Assembly (NCBI RefSeq): GCF_021018805.1
Contig: NC_086248.1
Location: 22,390,922-22,454,921, forward strand
Reading direction: 5' to 3'
DNA length: 64,000 bases
From: Prinia subflava
Taxonomy: Eukaryota > Chordata > Aves > Passeriformes > Cisticolidae
Below the pieces are notes generated by a model, which saw only the letters and a program-made list of their open reading frames with translations, did not search any database and was not told where the DNA came from. Every line of letters starts with the position of its first letter. The stretch's first letter is position 1. Position numbers and translations under genes: made by a program. This document shows, piece by piece, positions 23,403-35,700 of this stretch.

Positions 23403-26251
23403 AGTTTTGGTCAATTTGCATATTGGGGTTTAATTGTCGAATTAAAGCTTCAGGTTTTGAGGTATCCTTCTTGTTCCTGCCCTCAGTCCACCATTGTTTA
23501 TGTTGTTGGGCCTGAAAGTTGTTCTTGGCCCTCAGCAGGAAAAGGATTTGTTTTGCCTACCTACTCTATGAAGAGAGCTCACTAACACTTAATATGAGGG
23601 TCAGAACTACACCCCTAGGCAGCCCAGAATCTGAAAATATGGGCTTCAAAGCAACCACCTTCATCACAAGTTGTACATGAAAAACTCATAATTTTTGTGT
23701 GTTCATTCTGCATGAAAAACAAGGGGCATTTTGTCCACTTAAAAAAAGTGAATTCACTCATCTTTCAGATCCCTGGAAGTTCTTTATCCAAATGGTTCAT
23801 GGCATAACTTGATAGTACTTCATGGCATTGCTTCTTTTTTTAGGATTTGGTAACAGCAAATATTTTTAAAATCTCTGTTTTTTCATTACCTACTTCACAA
23901 ATGTGGGGAGGATAATGAAATTGCAAAAAAAGACCTTGCAAAAAGAAGGGGAACATAAGCTCTCTATGAATGGCAGTGCAACACAAAAATAACTCGAGCA
24001 GCTTTGCAGAGCATATGAACAGGGGAAATGGTAGCTGAAACCTTACGAGATCTTACACATGAGCACCCTCATGAAGAGTTACAGTTCCACAGCAAAATCC
24101 TCTGCATTATCTTTTAGGGGAAAACAAAGGGTTTTAAAGCAAAGACATACACATATAACTCATGTTTCTACACAGAATAAAAATCAAAACATTAAATTGG
24201 GAATTTAGGATGAAAAAATCATGCTTACTTATTACCTAAAACATCCCATGGGAGAGCATTGATTTTAATATATTTTGCAATTTAAATATAATTAGCATGA
24301 TATTAGCAATTCCAACAACAAACATCTAAATTGGCAATTCAAAATGCTGACTTGATTTCATTCTTGTTCAACGTAAATGTACCACTTAGAAATACTGTGC
24401 TCTTTTGTTTAATAAATCGCTATATTGTAACGGAGAAGACTTGTAACACAGACATGTTCTAAAATACAAGTAAAAATGGAAAGCTGAAGGTGCCAAATAT
24501 TTCTCCAAAGGTATTTTCAACTTGGGTCGGTCCTTGGAACTCAACTACAACTGTTATTTTTTGGTGCTGAATGAAATGACCTGTAGCTTCTCTCAGTGCA
24601 CCTTTGGGAGACCGCCTTCATGTGCGTGATCACTGAGAGGAGCAGCGCCCCGTGACTGCCCCACCCAGTCTGTGCTTCTTAGCTATTTCTGCTGCTCCTT
24701 ATTTCTCTGTTCCACTCCTCCAGTGGCCACTGCTCCAGCACCCTGGCAGCACCAGCTGATCCTGGCACATCTCCATCATTCCCTCCTCAGCTGCTGCTTA
24801 CTCATGAGAAGCCTCAGCTTGGTGGTCCACCCTTTGCAAGAGATACAGCAAAGGGAGTGAACACTTCGCCAGTGCAGACAAGGAGTTTGTCTGTTCTCTC
24901 CTGAGGGGGTCTTGCACATTTCTTCAAATAGATCTTTATTCCTAGCCTCTTCTAATTCCCAGTTACTTGCTTGCCTCCAAGTTTTTGACTATTTTTTTTT
25001 AATTTTAGGAAAATAATTACCTGAGTCCAAAGGGACGCACATTGTGTTTATGTTTTTGTACCTGTGTACATTAGGGAACTACCATTTCTTTGTTTTGACT
25101 TTCTTATCAAACTAGGTTTCCACCACTCCTGTTGACTCCAATTGTAAAAAGATAACTGTTTAAGTGACAATTAAAATATGACTGTGGAATCATATAATTG
25201 TAAAATCAAATAATCTGTGGCCCTAATTACTTTACTTCTTATTAAATATAATTTTTATGGTTGGATAAATTTCCATTTGCTTTTTCATATGCGGATGAGA
25301 GGTTATTCAAACAAATATGATGGATGTGAAAGCATATTCAAATTACACTTTAAAAAGTAGTTATGTTTTTAATGTTTGAAAGCCCTGGTAAAAATTACTA
25401 GATTGAAGCAAATAATAGAAACTAATTGCTCAACTTACATTGTTTGTTTGCCCAGCTGCTAATTGATTCTTCATATCTATTAAAATAAGCAAATGCTTAA
25501 ACTTTTGGATTGATCACGGTTTTCTACATATATTAAACATTCACTCTTTGAGTTGGGAATTATGAGTTATAATTAGCTAAATTAACCATCCCAGCTCATA
25601 TGGCTGATGGAGAGAACTCTTCTGATGGCAGCATTTGAAAATACATCTGAAGTTTGTATTTGCATGTGCCAAAAACTGAAACTGAAAATAAAAGCTTTGG
25701 TGACTGTATGCCACCAATATGACAACATTTTCCTGAATGTGATGTAAAAAAACCAAGGTCTGACCATAGCAAATCGTACAGTGACCTGAATTCTTTTGCA
25801 ATTTTTTCTTTAAATAAAAACAGCGAACCCTCTGCCTCTTCACTAGGGTCTTGCTCTTACTTGACTATGGATGGTACGGAAAATGTGCCTAACAAGATGA
25901 AATGGCTGATAGTTACATTTTTGGAAGTCACTTCATTTTCAAGTTCATTTTTAAAGACTTCAAAAGGCTGAAGAGGCAGGTATGAGGTAGCATTACTTTG
26001 TATATATTAAAAGACATCACATTCCATGCATCCCTCCAAACTTCGCAGTTGTGATTCTAGGAAGGTGTGGTTTAGCATTGTTTTCTCATGACAATTTTTT
26101 ATTAAAGGTCTGTGAATTTTTTTATTAAAAGTTCAAGAAATTTCTTTGGTGTCGAACAAGCTTAGGTAATATAAATGAAGAAAAAAAAAAGCAATTAGGT
26201 ATGAACTATTAGGAAAACGTCTGTTGATTTGCAGCTGTTCATATCTTTCCC

Positions 26252-26286
26252 TTAATTAGGTCTTAATTAAAACACAGTTTTAATTA
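26252..26286. promoter_or_regulatory. Cluster of three TTAATTA sites
   Basis: TTAATTA occurs at 26252-26258, 26263-26269 and 26280-26286. The first two are 11 bp apart, one helical turn. TTAATTA is the core bound by many homeodomain proteins. Function is inferred only and the region is AT-rich. Confidence 0.3.
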
Positions 26287-27139
26287 AAAACATCGCTCCT
26301 AACAACAAAGAAATTGCAGCTTTACGGAAATATGAACAACGGTGCTCAGTGACATTGCTTCCAATGCACGTGTGCTGTATAAAAGCTCTTAATCTTGTCT
26401 GAGGAGAGGCTGACACAAGAGGCTGTGTCAGGGCAGGCTTTGCTAATGCCACTGAACACGCAGTGACATGATACACAGAGTGGAGTGACACAGTGGCTCG
26501 TGTCAAGGAACCAGATGTAGCACTTTGCGTATGTCAGGGTACATTGAGCTTTTGGGAACATCAGCATGCCTAGCAGCAAGATCAGTTCACCACAGTATGA
26601 GCTGAAAAGAGTGGACTGCAATAGTCAGAAAAAAATCTGTTTTCATGCAATGCAAAAAACTATCATTTACTTTTAAATATCATAATGGTGCTGGTTTAAA
26701 ACAATGAAGAAACTTATGTTACAGTTCTTATTTTACTGCATTACTGTATACTACCAAGGCTTGAAAAGATACAGAGGTGCTAGGCAGGATGTATAAATAT
26801 TCAAGACAAAACTACAGAGATGAAGAATAAAAAAGGGTATTTGAGATAATAAATATGTTCACTGTTATATGGAGAAATCATAAAAAAAAATTCACTGGGT
26901 AAAAAAAAGCCCCAATAGTGTACCACAAAGCCCACACTTTCATCATTGTGGCACAATTTTGGAACATTTTCTTTAAGTAAAATACTATCGGGTTTTTTTG
27001 CTTTACAATGCCTACAGGCATGTGCCATCTTTATACCTTCATCTTAATTAAGAGAATTCACTAACAGGGAAAACACTAAAATTGTCCTGCTTATTTTTAT
27101 AGCAACTGATAAACACACCTTGCTTCACAAGCCTGGAAA

Positions 27140-27180
27140 CTGTATTCACTGTATCTCACTGTATCTCACTGTATTCACTG
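27140..27180. repeat. 10-bp tandem repeat, about 4 copies
   Basis: Variants of CTGTATTCA and CTGTATCTCA repeated four times. Confidence 0.88.
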
Positions 27181-28115
27181 GGATTAAATACATGTGTCTT
27201 TAAGCTTTGTCCTAGAGAAATGGCTCCTGCTTCTTCCAGTGTCTTTTGGACAGAGAAAGGACATATTTGCTAGTTCATTTGCAAAACTTTATCTGTGATG
27301 GGGTACAAGGCTGCAAAAACTTAAAGCTGGTGAAAGGGGTGATATAAATGTGGCTGGGCGTCACTAGATGTCACTCTTGCAAACAGGCTTGTGCTCCTGC
27401 ATATCCAAAAATAGCAGGGGGAATGCAGCTTGGGGAAATTCTTTTTCAAAAGTGCTTGCTGGCAGGTGTCTTCCTCTGTATTTGGAAAATGAAGTGCATA
27501 TCTTAATGGTAATGATGATAAACACTAATTGTTTATCAGTAAAGTGATAAACAGTTGACGAAAAGGTATTTAAATTATTGGTCTGCTTTTTACATATTGA
27601 GGGTGATACAAAGTGTAAAGGTCAGACAACCCAAATGACAGCTGTTCCTGTGCTAGACTATTGGTAAGGACTGTGAAACACTGCCAGGTAACAGTGTGGT
27701 CAGGGAAGGAAAAAAGGAAGCTGTATTTATGAGATGCAATATTTTGAAAAGTTTTGAACAACATCTGACTGAACCTTTATGATTCCAGCCTGAACTGGAA
27801 GTTGCCTTTCTCTTGTGGGGAATAAAAGTTCATCAGAGTGTTTCTCCTGAGAGATCACGGCCATTCTTTCGGAGAGGAGATCGAACTCTCGGATATGAAA
27901 TTCAGGGCTATGTGTTATTTGTGGTTTAATACTTGAGGGTCAGGACTAAGAAGCAGGCCTCTGAGATTTTTATCTTGATTTTGCAATCAACTCTTTAGGT
28001 GGACTTCAACAAGTCACTCATCTCCCTGTTTCAATTTTCTCGTTCTCAGAGAAATAAAATTAAGGGAAGGAGGCATGATAGGATGTGACCAAAGAGAGTC
28101 TGAAAAGCAAAAGTC

Positions 28116-28261
28116 TGGGGTTTTTCTGGTGGTTTTTGGGGGAGGGGTTTGTTTGTTTGGTGTTGTTTGGTTTTGGTTTTGTGTTTTGTTTGTTTTGTTT
28201 GTTTGTTTTTGTTTGTTTTTTCTCCGTTTGTTTGTTTGGGGTTTTTGTTGTTGTTGTTGGT
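28116..28261. repeat. G/T-rich tract
   Basis: Bases 28144-28221 are all G or T, mostly (TTTG)n variants. The flanks to 28116 and 28261 carry only a handful of other bases and include (GTT)n and G runs. Open frames over it (up to 109 codons on either strand) are composition artefacts. Confidence 0.92.
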
Positions 28262-31200
28262 CAGTTGGTTGCTTTCCCTGGGAGTGTTGGGGGTTTTCTG
28301 TTCTACTTTTTTCCGAAGGTCTTATTTTTAATGCAATCATCATTCAAAGCGAATGACGTGAAGAATAATAATTTTAGGGTGTCACCTGTTAGAAATTTGT
28401 GATATATACTAGGTAGGAAACATTCAAATCACTAAAGCATGAGAACGGTTCTGTAATTCATGTTGCATAATTCAGGAATCAACACAGCAGTGTTAGCAAA
28501 CAATAGATTTTCCCCAAAAAGATGTTTAAAACTCAGCACTATAAGTCATTGCATCTAGGAAATATGACTGAATTTAGTTAAGAATAGAGCATTTTGCAAA
28601 ACTGTGTTATGAAGTGTTAGATATTTAACTTTCCTAAAGCAAAGATATTAGTTTGAATAGGGGCCATGCTACATACATTGTTGTACTAAACTTATTTTCA
28701 TCATGTTTAGACGCAAATTTTACTTTGAGAATGAGAGAATGATGGTAATGGTAGAAATTCTACAGAAAAGAAAATTAGGCATACCTATTCACTAAGATAA
28801 TACTAAATACAGCTAAGCAACAAAGTGTCTTCTAAGACAAGAAGAATGAACATAAAAAGTCATAAAAATGTTAATAGTTTCTGATATGCATATAATTATA
28901 AGGATACTTCAGGAAGAGAATGAACAATTAAATATCCAGGCCAAAATACAATTCAGTGCAACTGAAAAGAGGCCAAAGGTTTAACCATGTTGCTTATTTC
29001 TTCTTCTTTTCTGGAAGTAATTTAAAACATTTGAAATTATTTCTACTTATCATGAAATAATCACACTAGTTCCTGCCTAAAAACTCCCGAGTCAATCTAG
29101 AGGAAGAACAAGAAACTATTTAATTAATGTACTCCTCATAGTCAGGTTTAATTGTGTCTCATTAAAAAACCTCCTCCACCCCTGGCTTCTGGAAAATCAG
29201 TGTTTCCACTTACATGTCCAAGGCTAGAGCTAAAATAAGAGGTAATTAGGGGAACATTAAACTATTGTTTACATCAAATTAAAGAAGTTTCATGATGCAG
29301 AAACTACAGTATAAAGTGATTCTGCACATAGAACAACAGAATGAATGAAGTTATGCAGAACACCACCACAGCATCAGCTTCCTATGAGATATACAGAGAA
29401 ATACAGCAGAGCAGCATTAATTAGCTGATTTTGTTAACTGACTTAGGCAAATGAGTTTGCCTTTCCTAATTCCAGATGCTTCAAGTAGTAAACACATATT
29501 ATGATTCCTTTGCCATGACTGATGTGATGCCAACCTGGACTATACAGGGATAAAAATATTAATGAGAAAGTCAAGTATTGAATTACTTTATGGAGCTACT
29601 CAGATTTGGAGAATTTCTAATGGAAGCTGTTTGCTTTTAATTCCCGTATTAAATCTTGGATAATTTGTGCAAATTTCAGAACAAGCACATATGAACATAT
29701 GGTGTTTTAAATCACAGCAGAAGGTCCTGATAGGAGTAGGTGTACCATAACTGAAGGGATGTGTTCTGTTAGTTTAAAATGGCTTTTATGGAATTTCTAA
29801 TGAGAAGACATAAGAGATTGCAGTTATTCCCCTACATGGATGACACAATACTAGCCACCTCTGCCTCCTGCTTTATCATCCAAACTAGATCAGGAAAAGC
29901 TGACATCTTCCTGCGCAGCTGGAGCTTCAAATGAGGCAGTAAATCCTCAAGACTACAATCTTTCCTCAACACTGTTCAACCAAGAGCTTTGTGACAACAG
30001 TTTGCTGGAAAACAAAGACTACACATACATAAGCAGCTATAAATAAGATCAATGTATGCATACATATACATCCAAGAGCTACAGAGGTAGTGAAATAATA
30101 AAAGATGTCTTTTTGAACTGCCATGTATAACCTAGGCTGAAGCTCCCAGTAAGAAGAATCACTTGATTTTTCAAACCACAGTGATTATAATGCTGGAAGA
30201 ATTAATCCCTTCCACCAGCTCTTGAAGTACAAACTGCAAAGCTGCAATGGGCACAGCTGGTTAGTGATACATGAGGTAACATTTTACTTAGCTCATTCTG
30301 CCCACCAAAAAACCCAAAACCCCAAAATACCACATTCCCTACCTATTTCAATAAGTGCCTTAGCACTGATAGGTTTTGTTTTTTAATAAATTTCAAGAGA
30401 AACAATATAAAAAAATCTTTAATTCTTCATTCTGAAGCCTCTAAAATGTGTGTATATGGATGGTCTGAAATGAATAAAAATCAGTAGTAGGGTTGCAGCA
30501 CTCCAGGAAAAAAAACCCATGAGCTTCAATACAAGAAGTGGCTGAGCTGTTTTTGACAGTAGATTCATATCCTTCAAATCAAATTAATAATTTTGAGTAA
30601 GTTGTATTCATTTAAAATTGTCTGGTATAAATTGGATTCCTTTCAAGAATGAGAGAGATGATGACATATGCAGACTTTTGTCCTCAGTTCCCCTTTTAAT
30701 TTCATACAGAGAATGTACAGTTCTCACCCTCTGATTCAAGAAGCTCTAGGGCCCATTCTTGCTTCTCCCTTCTTACAAAACTGGTCATTTTTTAGTGATT
30801 AAAAGTTCTAGTTCTTTGCTTGCAATGAATTAATAGCCAAGTAACATAGCAATAAACTGAATAATGGTATTATTTTTCATACATTTAGATATCTTATCTA
30901 TAGTCTCAGTCTTAATATAAATGTCGAAACAGAACCTAAAAGAACCTTAGATACATATGAAGAATCTGAGACCTGAATGTTCATTGATCTATTGATGAGA
31001 AAATCAACAATTAATCATGATATACAAACATTGTTAAACTTGGCTTCTGTTTATTTGTACTTCTGGTACACTGAAACAGGAAAATTTAGTGTTTTAGGTG
31101 TTATAGTTGCAAGATTTAATTTCTCTGTTTTCAAACACCAGTCATCTAGTGCAACAACTTATTCTGCAGAAACACACTACCAGATATTTTCCCCAAAATT

Positions 31201-32129
31201 GTTAGAGAGGTAAAGGCCAGTCATACACATGCACTAGTGAAAATAAGGGAATTTCATGTGAGGTAGGTCTTACACCCTGGAAGTCCCATACATGAATGTA
31301 TTCACTTCAGTTTTATTCACTGCATATGTATTCACTTCCTGTTTTACATATTGATTCCCAGGAATGCATCTTATATTTAAAACAAATGGCCAGCAGGACA
31401 ATACTATGCAATTATTACATTAGAGGGTTTTTTTTTTGTAATTTAAGAAACATGTCTTATAATACACGTAGTCTCTTGACTCACTAACATTCCTTTAACT
31501 CACAGTGATAAACTTTAGGCAATCACCCTCCTATGCACACAGACCCTGTAACTTTGAAACACTGCAGAGGTGAATTAAAGCCCAGCACTGCAGTCCTTCT
31601 GGGTGACATGTTTAAGTACTTAGCATGCTTGCATCAAACATGGAGCTTACAAAGGCTTATCCACGTGCCTCTGCAATGGCCTTTTCCTTCTTTTAGTAGT
31701 TAAACCAACTCAATAGGGAAACCGATCACCAGTTAAAACTGGGATCTGTTCAATAATCATCCCAACTTTGTCTTTTCCTTCCAATATTTTACATAGTGAT
31801 ACTTAACCATGAATGTATTTAGACATATATGATTGAAGTTAAATTGCTAAAATTAAAATAATTTTGCATCTGTATAGAATTTCCTCTCTATTACCACAGT
31901 GATGGCCTAATTTCCCTCACAAAAGCAAAGGCTTCTCAAAATTGTTTATTTCCAAAGTCTACTCAAATTAAAAATTTTTATATGAACAAAATAAAATTGC
32001 ATTGTAGAAAACACAACTTCATGTCTTTATAGGATATATTCCATCCCTGTTATTAGTTGTTCTTGCATACTGGTTTTATCATAACATTTTAATTGTCAAA
32101 GTTTGAAACCAAAATACAGTTACTATGAT
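28262..32129. other. Unique AT-rich sequence, nothing recognised
   Basis: About 3.9 kb without a recognisable repeat or gene. AT-rich words with TAAT cores are common at 29030-29300 and might mark noncoding conserved DNA, but a single sequence cannot show that. Confidence 0.45.
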
Positions 32130-32764
32130 GGTGGAGAAAAGGCTGGACATGAGGCTAGCAATCTGCAGTTATCACCCAAAATCCCAGCTCTATCCTGTAG
32201 CCTGGGCTGCAGGGCAAGGGAGGGAATTCCAGCCCTCCACCCCACTCTGGTGAGAGCCCACCTGCAGGGCTGCATCAGCTCTGGGGTCCCCAGCACAGGA
32301 AGCACATGGCCCTGTGTTGGAGCGAGTCCAGGGGAGGCCCTTAAGTTGATCAGAGGGGTGAAGCACCTCTCCTATGAGGAAAGGCTGAGAAAGCTGGGAT
32401 CGTTCAGCCTGCAAAGGAGAAGGTGCTAGAGTGACCTAATTGCAGCCTTCCAGTACCTGAAGAAAGACAGAGGGGGACTTTTTTCCCAGAGCATGTAGTG
32501 ATAGGACAAGGGGGAATGAATTCAGGCTGAAAATGAGTAGTTTTAGATTAGGTATTAGGAAGAAGTTCTTCACTGTGAGAGTGGTAAGGTACTGGAACAG
32601 GTGGCCCAGAGAAGCTGTGGATGTCCCATCCTGGGAAGTGTTCAAAGTCAGGTTGGATGGGGCTCTGGGCTTGTGAAACTTGTTTCTGCCCAAGGCAGGG
32701 GGGTTGGAACTAGATGATCTTTAAGATCCCTTCCAACACAAACCATTATATGGTTCTGTGATTA
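32130..32764 (+). mobile_element. CR1 LINE 3' end, about 635 bp, 5'-truncated
   Basis: Plus-strand CR1 beginning in the C-terminal reverse-transcriptase coding part ('ggctggacatgaggctagca' at 32141-32160). It continues through 'actctggtgagagcccacctg', 'ctcctatgaggaaaggctgag' and 'gaagttcttcactgtgagag'. The 3' part has 'ggttggaactagatgatctt' and ends ATGGTTCTGTGATT. A piece of about 24 bases present in related copies seems to be missing near 32207-32220. Frames are broken and the tail has drifted from ATTCTATGATT. Confidence 0.93.
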
Positions 32765-35700
32765 TTAAGGAAGCATTTTTGATGTCTCACCTAGAAATAC
32801 ATTCCCTAACATAGTACACTTTAAAATGGGGTTTATATGGATGCTGAAGAAAGCTGAATTCCCTTAAGTTAGATTATGTCTGAAAAGCATCACTTAAAGA
32901 GCTGGGAACTTTATTCACAAGCATTGAAAGCACCTGAAATTATTATAGTTCTTAAAGCAGCAGTAGAAGAGAGATGTTTAAAGATGGTCTTTCTTATTTC
33001 TTTTTTACAGCTGAGCAGTAAGGAGTTCTGTCTGGCTTTCAGTAAAATACATTGAGGATACATTTAAAAGAAAAAAAAAAAGCTATAGCAATAAAAACAA
33101 ACCGAGGTTTTTAAATAAACTCTGCTAAAGTATTTTTACTTCTAGCAGCAGCAGTTGGAAGAAGCAGAAGAAGCAGTGCTAAATGTTGCTTTCCTCAGAT
33201 GCATCTCTGTACAGTGAGGACACTCCTGAGGAAGCTTTAGAAGACTTTGCCATGAAAATGGAAATTTCTTTATATGAAAATGGACTTCTCAGCACACAAC
33301 AGATATTGATTGTCTGAGCACTAATTGGAAATTTTACATTCATGGTCCTCTGGGAGTGAGGGCAACTGGCTATCAGAAGACATTTTACCACACCCAGTGT
33401 GTAGAAAACAGTTTTATCAGAACCCTTCTGGCTTTGTGGGCCTTTTCTGAATTGAAAACTGCAGCAAAATTGACTCTTTCATCATTATTTGATATAAAAC
33501 TTTTAACTACAAATCCTCTACCTTGTTCACTTGACAATGGGTTCCATGGCAATCATTCAGAATATAGTAAAACCCCTTATACTGCTTTCTATTTCACGTG
33601 TTTGACAGAATACAGGTCTTGAGGAATTAGGTCCTGAGTCTCCTATTTTAAACATTTTTTAGAAATTAATCATAAACCTGACCTAGCAGATTAAAACCCA
33701 TTCTAACTGCATACACCTAATAAGCAATGTTGGAATTCTGAATATGCATTATCAAAATTGTAAGGTCTCTGGGAAATCCTTTAAGAAGGTAAAAGCATTT
33801 TGTTGTTTCCTGTCCTAGGGTGACCCTATTCGGAGGTTTCCTCCCAAATTTACCCTAAACCAGAACATTTCCCAAGGCCAAAATGCAAGCCACCACTCTG
33901 GCAAAATCACAACATGGTTCAGCTGAAGTGACCGAAATTACCTGTGTATTTGTCAAAAGTAAATTTAAAAAGATACATGTGTTACCTTTTGTTTTTAATT
34001 TAATATTAAAAATCTGATATTGTTTCCAGCTTGAAAAATTCAAAGTACGTATGTTGGAATTTGGCAGCTCACATGAAGAAAAAATTTACAATGAATCATT
34101 TCATAAGTAGTCCCCTCCATTACTCACTTATGTGAGAAAGATCAAGACCAGTAACATTTAGAAATCCACATCTACACAGTGGTTTTGTTAAAATATTTAG
34201 CATGAATAAGCACATAATTATGTATGGCAAAGACTGATATAGCAACCTGCAACTGCTCATGTCAAAGTACTGTGCAATGTCTTGAAAGAAATCATTAAAT
34301 TGTAAATGGGCAATTTTACTCTTTCTTAAATCTAAATATATACATTTCAACAGACATTTATGGTATTACTATGCTCTGTAAGGTAAATGAGAGCCACACA
34401 CACATATGCACACACACACACAGACATATACGCACAAGAGACCATAATAAATGTTTTCTAGCTCTTCAATTATCTTGGATAATAAGCTTTATTCCTTTTG
34501 TAGTCATCTCATTCATATGCTAAACATATTAATTTACTGAGAATTTCTAGTCTTGGCCTGTTAAGTATCTAAAAGCTGTCTGAAAATTCTGTTGGCATCA
34601 AGGCAGCCAAATTAACAGAAATTCTTAGTGAAGTAGGAACATTCTCAAAAACTGCACCTGATTTCAGATCTTTGGCGTTTCTATCAATCACATCATACTT
34701 GGCCTCTGATCTACAGATCTTTAGAGAATGCAGTACACCACTGACCCAAAAAAGAGACAGTTGCAAGTTTGCCTGAAAAGTTCTAACAGTCAATGAAACA
34801 ACAACAATACAAGCAATACATATGTGAAATAATGAATTTCAGTTTCTGTCAGGCATTTTTTCTTGTCGATAATCCTTAGCACTCTAATTGCTCGGCATTT
34901 TGCGAAGCTTAGAAATAAATTACCTACTTCAAACTAGTTGAGCATAACAAAAACAATTATGTATCTATAATTCGTGATTTCTTTTTCCAATTTGTTCCCC
35001 TGTTATATGCAAACCACTATAAACAAAGTAGGTTCTGGGTTTGCCTATGCTGGCATGTAAATTTACAAGCGTCTGTGAGAGCCTCAAGTCTAGCTGGAGC
35101 TTGAATGAAAATTGGACTTGTGTACCAGAGTTGTAGAACTACTTGTAATGTTTGAGCTCACATTCTACAACAGTCTTTTGTCCTAAAGTGAATATATTTC
35201 ATCAAAAGTTATTTTTTGGTCTTTATGGCCAAATCAAGCATGATCTAATGGAGGAAGAAAAAATTCAGACACTTAATCCCAGGTAATGCTCCATGAACAT
35301 GCTCAGGTAGGAAGTGCTGATGTAGAGGCTAATACCCAGCTGGTGTATCTAGTTCCATTCTTAAAGCCAACACAGGGCTCTGTAAGCTTATTTATGCCAT
35401 TTTCTGTGGCTATATTAGACCACTGTAATGATCTATAATGCACTTATTCATGATTTTAAAACACTTGGGACTGAGGTATCTGCAATTGTCTATGGGATAT
35501 TGAGGTATGAGTTGGGTCAGACAGAGACAGTGTAAATCCATTAGAGTAAAAAGTATGAACTGAAGTAAAGAAAGTGAATTTCAAGACAGAGTGTTTGACC
35601 CACAGAAAGGAGACTGTGATTACTACATTATGGAGTGGAACTGTCAAAGGCACAGTAGAAAAATGGATGGGGGTGAAGAGAACAGATGGGGCACAGAGGA

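Larger units (their letters stand above)
23240..23668 (-). mobile_element. ERV LTR, minus strand, about 430 bp
   Basis: Read on the minus strand, the block shows the order of an LTR: start TGTGATGAAGG (23668), a CAAT-type box near 23375, a TATAAA box at 23402-23397, AATAAA at 23308-23303, and an end near ATCACT at 23240 that mirrors the TGTGAT start. TATA to poly(A) signal is about 90 bases, a normal size for a short R region. The overall wording matches a widespread avian LTR type. No retroviral gene adjoins it on either side, so it is probably a solo LTR. I could not find a matching target-site duplication, so the ends are approximate, by up to 20 bases on the left. Confidence 0.78.
23669..28115. 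other. Unique sequence with candidate regulatory motif clusters
   Basis: No exon recognised. A GC-richer patch lies at about 24590-24860. Three TTAATTA homeodomain-type sites lie at 26252-26286, six TGACA/TGTCA words at 26411-26536, and a 10-bp tandem repeat at 27140-27180. Open frames up to 91 codons (26346-26621, minus) do not resemble known proteins. Confidence 0.5.

Noticed and set aside
24590..24639. 9-bp inverted repeat CTCTCAGTG / CACTGAGAG with a 32-base loop
   Set aside because: Given free choice of loop length, such a stem is common by chance, and no other structure supports it.
28014..28402. Open frames up to 109 codons on both strands
   Set aside because: They come from the G/T tract at 28116-28261, which has few stop codons by composition.
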